A stretch of DNA of 10,741 nucleotides from OFTM382 sp964448185 (GTDB lineage Bacteria; Planctomycetota; Phycisphaerae; Phycisphaerales; UBA1924): positions 1-10,741 of the forward strand of contig CAYUVO010000087.1 in assembly GCA_964448185.1 (NCBI GenBank), given 5' to 3'. Shown one piece after another: positions 6,913-10,741 of the stretch (within the stretch, counting starts at the first letter, position 1; each line of letters starts with the position of its first letter). Made by a program: the position numbers and the translations under genes. The notes beneath the pieces were generated by a model. That model made no database searches. It was not told the origin of the DNA and saw nothing but the letters and a program-made list of their open reading frames with translations.

Positions 6913-7965
6913 ATGAGCCTGACACCCGATCAACTCTCCGCACTGACTACGCCAGAATCGGCCAAAGCTGCGCTGCGAGCCCTCAGCGAGCAGGGCATGG
7001 GAAACTCGCAGGGCGCTGGCGGTCTCTCGCTCGATCAGCTTGCCTCAGTCGCCGGGATCGACCTTCCTACGACCCCCGACCTCACCGGCTGGGCCTCGTT
7101 GCTTCAGGATTCGGCCAACGCTACCCCTCTGCTCATCACCGGCACCATCGCCCTGCTCATCGGAATCATGCTCTGGTTCATCGGCGATAAAGCCCTGCGA
7201 TCGGTCGGCGTGATTATTTTCGGCCTCCTGGGCACCGCCCTCGGAGCCGGGCTCGAACTGCTCACCAGCCAAGCATTCTCAGCCATCACCCTCGTAGCGG
7301 GCGGCATCGGAGGCCTCGGCGGGATCGCTCTGGGAGTGATCGCAGTCGGGCTGCTCAGCCGATCCATCTGCGTCTTCACGGGCTCTGCCACTGGAGTGCT
7401 CGCAGCGATGCTCTTGGCCGTAGGACCCGCTCAACTGGCCTCGAACGCGATGTCCAGCACAGGTTCCCCGAGCACTGCCGCTCAGTCACCCTCAGCCCGA
7501 GTGCTCAAGGTCGCAGGTCCCGATCGTGCGCAGATCCAGGACCGCATCGACGAACTCAATCGCAAGCTCGAAACACTCGATCAACGCCGACAACGGGCAG
7601 CCGGTGGTGATGATGGTGATGATGAATCACCCGCCACTACAGACCCCCTCGCAGCGATCACGCATCAGCTCACCGCATTGACAGGCGATGCCCAAGTAGC
7701 CCCGTCGAGCCTGCTGATGGGCTCAGCTGCGGGAGGCGTCGCTGCCCTGCTGCTCTCGCTGGTGATGGGTCGCTGGTCGCGTCGGTTCGCCGCCGCTTCG
7801 CTCGGCTCGGGTCTGGCCATGCTCGGATTAGTCGCAGTGCTCATCGCGGTCGATTCAGCAACCCTGCCCTCGAACACCATGCTCGCGGGCGGCTGGATCG
7901 TGCTCGCACTAGGACGTTCGTTCGTGCCACGCAGTACCAAGCGCGTCCCTGTCGCAGCGGACTAA
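6913..7965 (+). CDS. Multi-pass membrane protein of unknown function
   Basis: No family is recognised. The 350-residue protein begins with a soluble stretch (1-70, with SLTPDQL and GLSLDQL that look like a loose internal repeat). Four hydrophobic segments follow, at about 72-91, 96-117, 122-147 and 151-173, rich in Gly/Ala/Leu. A hydrophilic region (about 175-262) holds a short predicted coiled coil (203-230, with RIDELNRKLETLDQRR) and an acidic patch (GDDGDDE, 232-238). Three more membrane segments lie at about 267-286, 291-313 and 322-336, before a short basic tail. This gives about seven segments around one soluble domain. Only the start at 6913 gives the full frame; no Shine-Dalgarno is visible upstream (CTGATACGTTCCC), so a leaderless or SD-independent start is possible. 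It is divergent from pheA and convergent with nuoN, so context gives no function. Confidence 0.85.
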   Translation: MSLTPDQLSALTTPESAKAALRALSEQGMGNSQGAGGLSLDQLASVAGIDLPTTPDLTGWASLLQDSANATPLLITGTIALLIGIMLWFIGDKALRSVGVIIFGLLGTALGAGLELLTSQAFSAITLVAGGIGGLGGIALGVIAVGLLSRSICVFTGSATGVLAAMLLAVGPAQLASNAMSSTGSPSTAAQSPSARVLKVAGPDRAQIQDRIDELNRKLETLDQRRQRAAGGDDGDDESPATTDPLAAITHQLTALTGDAQVAPSSLLMGSAAGGVAALLLSLVMGRWSRRFAAASLGSGLAMLGLVAVLIAVDSATLPSNTMLAGGWIVLALGRSFVPRSTKRVPVAAD

Positions 7966-8053
7966 GCAGTTGATGAAGTCACCAGTTGAATCTGTACAAG
8001 CCCCGAGTGTCAGCGAGGGGGAGCGTCAGCGTTGCTCAATTTGCATGAACCGC
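7966..8053. other. Convergent intergenic spacer
   Basis: These 88 bases separate the stops of the plus-strand membrane gene and the minus-strand nuoN. GTCAGCG occurs twice (8009-8015 and 8025-8031). No gene is visible; both transcripts should end here. Confidence 0.6.
8021..8040 (+). terminator. Weak terminator-like hairpin after the membrane-protein gene
   Basis: GAGC (8021-8024) pairs with GCTC (8034-8037), possibly extended by a G-U pair, and is followed by AATTTG. The stem is short and the T-run is poor, so this is only the best candidate in the spacer. Confidence 0.22.
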
Positions 8054-9703
8054 TCAGTGATGTAACTCGTCGTCCGTCTTGGTGATCGTCGAGTCAGCAA
8101 CATCCGCATCGCGCGGTTGCAACTCTGCATGAACAACGCCGTTGCCCGGTCGAGAGGCCTCTCTCGCAGAATCCGCGAGCGAACCGCCGAACACCGCGAG
8201 CACAACCACGCCGCTGGCCGAGAGAATCGCAGCGATCCGTCGGCTTGCAAACGGAGTCGGCCTCATTCGATCGGGCGCGTCGCTCGGCTCTTCGAGCCAG
8301 ACCATCGCCACAAGCTTGAGGTAATAGAACGCAGCGATCGCCGAGTTGATCCCCAAGATCACGATCAGCGGGATCCGCCCGGCGCTGATGCCGCTCGTAA
8401 AGAGACCCAGCTTGCCGATAAACCCGAGCAACGGCGGCAACCCCAGCATGCTCATGCAGCACAGCACAAACACCCACCCGAGCGCCGGATGACGCCGACC
8501 GAGCCCACGAAGATCGCTGAGCGTTTCGATCTCGGATTCGTCGTCCGAGTTCTCAAGACACGCGAGCACCGCGAACGCGCCAAGATTCATCACCGAGTAG
8601 CACAGCAGATAGAACAGCGTCGCCGCGATCCCGTTGTGCGCAAAGTCGCCATCACCAGGTCCGGCGATAATCCCCACGAGCATGTAGCCCGAGTGCGCGA
8701 TCGACGAATACGCGAGCATCCGTTTGACGTTGGTTTGTAGCCACGCCATCACGTTGCCCACGGTCATCGTCGCAATCGCCATCATCCACAGCACCACGTC
8801 CGCAGCAGGAGGCAAACTCCCGCGAGCACTCCCGATCATCAGTCCGCTGTTGGTGTAGCCCCAGCCAGCAGCCGAGGCGAGCAGCACGAGCGTGATGATC
8901 CCCGCAGCCTTGGGCGTGAACGCGAGAAACGCGGCCACCGGCGCCGAAGCGCCTTCATACACGTCGGCTGTATAAAAGTGCATAGGCACCGCAGCGATCT
9001 TGAACGACACCCCCACCATTGCCATCACCAATCCGAGGATCGCGATCGTGTTGGGCTCAGCCCCGGACTGGAAAGCATGCCCGATCTCGACGAGGCGTGT
9101 CGAACCCGTGCCGCCATAGAGCAACGCAAATCCGTAGAGGAAGATCGCAGCACCCAAAGCGCCCAAGAAGAAATACTTGACGCATGATTCTTGCGCGCGC
9201 GACCAGCCCTTGGCATCATCACCCGTTCGGCTCATCACCACCATCACATACGTCGGCAGGCTCGTCAGCTCGAGCGCCAAGAACAGCCAGATCAGGTCGT
9301 CCGCAGAGGCGCACAGCATCGCACCCATCAGGCTGAACAAAAAGAACGCATAGAACTCGGCCCTAATAGCTTTCGACGGGTTGTACGTCGCACGACCCGC
9401 AGCGATCTCTCGCTCATACTTTCGATCGACCGTCCCCGACACCAGCATCACCAGCAGCAGCCCAACCAACGCGATCAGCGATTTGCCGAACCCAATGAGC
9501 CCGGGCATCGGCATGCCCAGCTCGGTCGCGTAGCCCGTGTCGGTGTTCACCGCGAGAATCCCCGCGAGCAGCAGCGTGCCCCCGGTGACCAAGCCAGTCA
9601 TCCGCCGCGCTGCCAGCGACGGGCTCAGCCCGAGCACCAGCACCAGGCACGTCCCGATGAACATCGCAATCTCTGGAAGCAACAGCGGCAACCGTTCGAT
9701 CAT
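8054..9703 (-). CDS. nuoN: NADH-quinone oxidoreductase subunit N
   Basis: This is an antiporter-like inner-membrane subunit of respiratory complex I, thought to carry one proton-pumping channel. The 549-residue protein is hydrophobic throughout, with about 14 membrane helices. Expected charged residues are present: E145 (LALELTSLPTY), K176 (CVKYFFLGA), K235 (SFKIAAVP), H242 in PMHFYTADVYEGA, K265 (FTPKAAG), K327/H337 (NVKRMLAYSSIAHSGY) and K431 (LLGFIGKLGLF). These match key E. coli NuoN positions such as E133, K217, K247 and K395. It is longer than E. coli NuoN (485), partly through a hydrophilic C-terminal tail of about 40 residues (510-549). The ATG overlaps the nuoM stop (ATGA), and GGGAG lies six bases upstream inside nuoM, so translation is probably coupled. 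No further nuo gene follows, so this is likely the last gene of the operon. Confidence 0.97.
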   Translation of the reverse strand: MIERLPLLLPEIAMFIGTCLVLVLGLSPSLAARRMTGLVTGGTLLLAGILAVNTDTGYATELGMPMPGLIGFGKSLIALVGLLLVMLVSGTVDRKYEREIAAGRATYNPSKAIRAEFYAFFLFSLMGAMLCASADDLIWLFLALELTSLPTYVMVVMSRTGDDAKGWSRAQESCVKYFFLGALGAAIFLYGFALLYGGTGSTRLVEIGHAFQSGAEPNTIAILGLVMAMVGVSFKIAAVPMHFYTADVYEGASAPVAAFLAFTPKAAGIITLVLLASAAGWGYTNSGLMIGSARGSLPPAADVVLWMMAIATMTVGNVMAWLQTNVKRMLAYSSIAHSGYMLVGIIAGPGDGDFAHNGIAATLFYLLCYSVMNLGAFAVLACLENSDDESEIETLSDLRGLGRRHPALGWVFVLCCMSMLGLPPLLGFIGKLGLFTSGISAGRIPLIVILGINSAIAAFYYLKLVAMVWLEEPSDAPDRMRPTPFASRRIAAILSASGVVVLAVFGGSLADSAREASRPGNGVVHAELQPRDADVADSTITKTDDELHH

Positions 9704-10741
9704 CGCACGCTCCCATCGAGAAGTTCACTGTCCAGTTCGACCACCGTGACATCCGACAGCGTCTCCGCGTGCAATCCGCTCTGCGCAGCAGCTTTGACCA
9801 TCGCAACCGTCTCATTCACACTCGGTTCGAGCAAGTCCATCACCGGCGACGGGAACAAACCAAGCACCAAGCACAGCACCGCCAACGGCATCAGCGTGAT
9901 GATCTCGCGACCGCTCAGGTCCGCCGGCAACTGTCCCGGCCCCCCCACATGGTCGCTGTGTCCCTTGGGCTCGACCAGCGGCCCGAAACAAATCTTGCCC
10001 ACAAGGAACAACAGATAGATCGCAGCGATGATTACACCCAGCCCAGCAAAGAATGCGTACCAAGGACCGAGCACGCCCCACGTCACGCCCGGAAGCTCGT
10101 AACCCGTCGCAGCCCATTGGCCGTCAACGCCGCCCGCTTGGAACGTCCCGAGCATGCACAAGAACTCGCTCACGAACCCGTTGAGCCCGGGCAGCCCGAC
10201 CGACGCCATCGTGAAGAACACCATAAAGCACGTCCACACGGGCATCTTCGACGCTAGGCCCCCGAGTTCTCGCATCGACCGCGTGTGGTACCGCTCGTAC
10301 ATAAACCCGATGAGCAGGAACAACGCCCCGGTGCTCAGGCCGTGATTGATCATGTAGAGCAGCGAACCCTGCAAGCCCGCGTGGTTGAGGCTCATCAGCC
10401 CGAGCACACAGAACCCGAGGTGGCTCACCGATGAATACGCGACAAGCTTCTTGACGTCCGTCTGCACCCAGCAAATCAGGCCCGCGTACAGAATCCCGAT
10501 GATGCTCAGCGTCGCGATGATCGGGGCATATTGGGCCACAGCTACCGGCGCAAACGGAAGCACAAAGCGATAGATCCCGTACGTCCCCAGCTTGAGCAGC
10601 ACGCCCGCAAGAATCACCGAGCCCGCTGTAGGGGCTTCGGTATGCGCCAAAGGCAGCCACGTATGGAACGGGAACAACGGCACCTTGACCGCAAAGCCCG
10701 CGAGCCACGCCACCATCACCCAAGTCTGTTGTTCGGGCGAC
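9700..10741 (-). CDS. nuoM: NADH-quinone oxidoreductase subunit M, N-terminal part beyond window
   Basis: This is an antiporter-like proton-pumping membrane subunit of complex I (ND4 homologue). About 347 C-terminal residues are visible; full-length NuoM is usually near 500, so roughly 150-200 are missing at the right edge. Numbering from the first visible codon (10738-10740), K19 lies in FAVKVPLFPFHTWLP and K50 in GVLLKLGTYG. K97-K98 and H107 lie in QTDVKKLVAYSSVSHLGF, H133 in NHGLSTGALFL, and E192 in GLNGFVSEF. These correspond to functional residues of E. coli NuoM (K234, K265, the H-bearing helices and E407). The common LPDAH motif reads LPLAH (29-33), a position that varies in the family. 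The C-terminus is a soluble tail of about 50 residues. The stop overlaps nuoN by four bases, as expected for adjacent genes of the nuo operon. Confidence 0.97.
   Translation of the reverse strand, partial: SPEQQTWVMVAWLAGFAVKVPLFPFHTWLPLAHTEAPTAGSVILAGVLLKLGTYGIYRFVLPFAPVAVAQYAPIIATLSIIGILYAGLICWVQTDVKKLVAYSSVSHLGFCVLGLMSLNHAGLQGSLLYMINHGLSTGALFLLIGFMYERYHTRSMRELGGLASKMPVWTCFMVFFTMASVGLPGLNGFVSEFLCMLGTFQAGGVDGQWAATGYELPGVTWGVLGPWYAFFAGLGVIIAAIYLLFLVGKICFGPLVEPKGHSDHVGGPGQLPADLSGREIITLMPLAVLCLVLGLFPSPVMDLLEPSVNETVAMVKAAAQSGLHAETLSDVTVVELDSELLDGSVR
9710..9714 (-). promoter_or_regulatory. Ribosome binding site of nuoN inside nuoM
   Basis: GGGAG on the minus strand lies six bases before the nuoN ATG (9701-9703) and within the last codons of nuoM. 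Together with the ATGA stop/start overlap this fits translational coupling. Confidence 0.6.

Noticed and set aside
7605..7628. Short GATGATGGTGAT-like tandem repeat inside the membrane-protein gene
   Set aside because: It simply encodes the acidic loop GDDGDDE; too short to be a meaningful microsatellite.
9191..10018. Plus-strand open frame of 275 codons opposite nuoN/nuoM
   Set aside because: Its composition (His/Gln/Arg runs) is the reverse complement of hydrophobic membrane codons; the nuo genes explain the region.
1..10741. CRISPR array, tRNA, rRNA, insertion sequence, prophage or defence system
   Set aside because: Looked for regularly spaced repeats, cloverleaf-like segments, transposase or integrase motifs and terminal inverted repeats. 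None were seen; the window reads as core genome plus one surface-protein gene.

Overview
The window looks like chromosomal DNA of a planctomycete, probably of the Phycisphaerae type. The GC content is fairly high. The N-terminus of a giant predicted surface protein carries the short 'FEQLEERRLL' motif typical of planctomycete extracellular proteins. The metabolic genes (fused chorismate mutase/prephenate dehydratase, complex I subunits M and N) are ordinary bacterial housekeeping genes. Taxonomy is inferred from this motif and gene style, not from a marker gene.

Layout, left to right. (1) Bases 1-4941, minus strand: a single uninterrupted reading frame of 1647 visible codons that runs off the left edge. 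It encodes a giant acidic, cysteine-free, repeat-rich extracellular protein. (2) Bases 4942-5432: a 491-base intergenic region with the leader of that gene. It holds a strong Shine-Dalgarno, a long C homopolymer, a small palindrome, several hairpins, and a cluster of TGTGATCC repeats. (3) Bases 5433-6671, minus strand: pheA, the bifunctional P-protein for phenylalanine synthesis. (4) Bases 6672-6912: divergent spacer. (5) Bases 6913-7965, plus strand: an unrecognised multi-pass membrane protein with a central coiled coil. (6) Bases 7966-8053: convergent spacer. (7) Bases 8054-9703, minus strand: nuoN. (8) Bases 9700-10741, minus strand: nuoM, cut at its N-terminal side by the right edge and overlapping nuoN by four bases (ATGA).

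How the genes relate. nuoM and nuoN are the end of a complex I (nuo) operon whose earlier genes lie to the right of the window. They encode two of the three antiporter-like proton-pumping membrane subunits. pheA appears to be a stand-alone biosynthetic gene with its own ribosome binding site. The membrane-protein gene is divergent from pheA and convergent with nuoN, so it is its own unit. The giant surface-protein gene is downstream of pheA in the same direction but separated by nearly 500 bases with terminator-like hairpins, so it probably has its own promoter.

I found no evidence of a mobile element, CRISPR array, tRNA, rRNA, defence system or biosynthetic cluster. The most interesting material is the leader of the giant surface-protein gene (homopolymer tract and repeated sites) and the composition of that protein. 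The rest is ordinary core genome.
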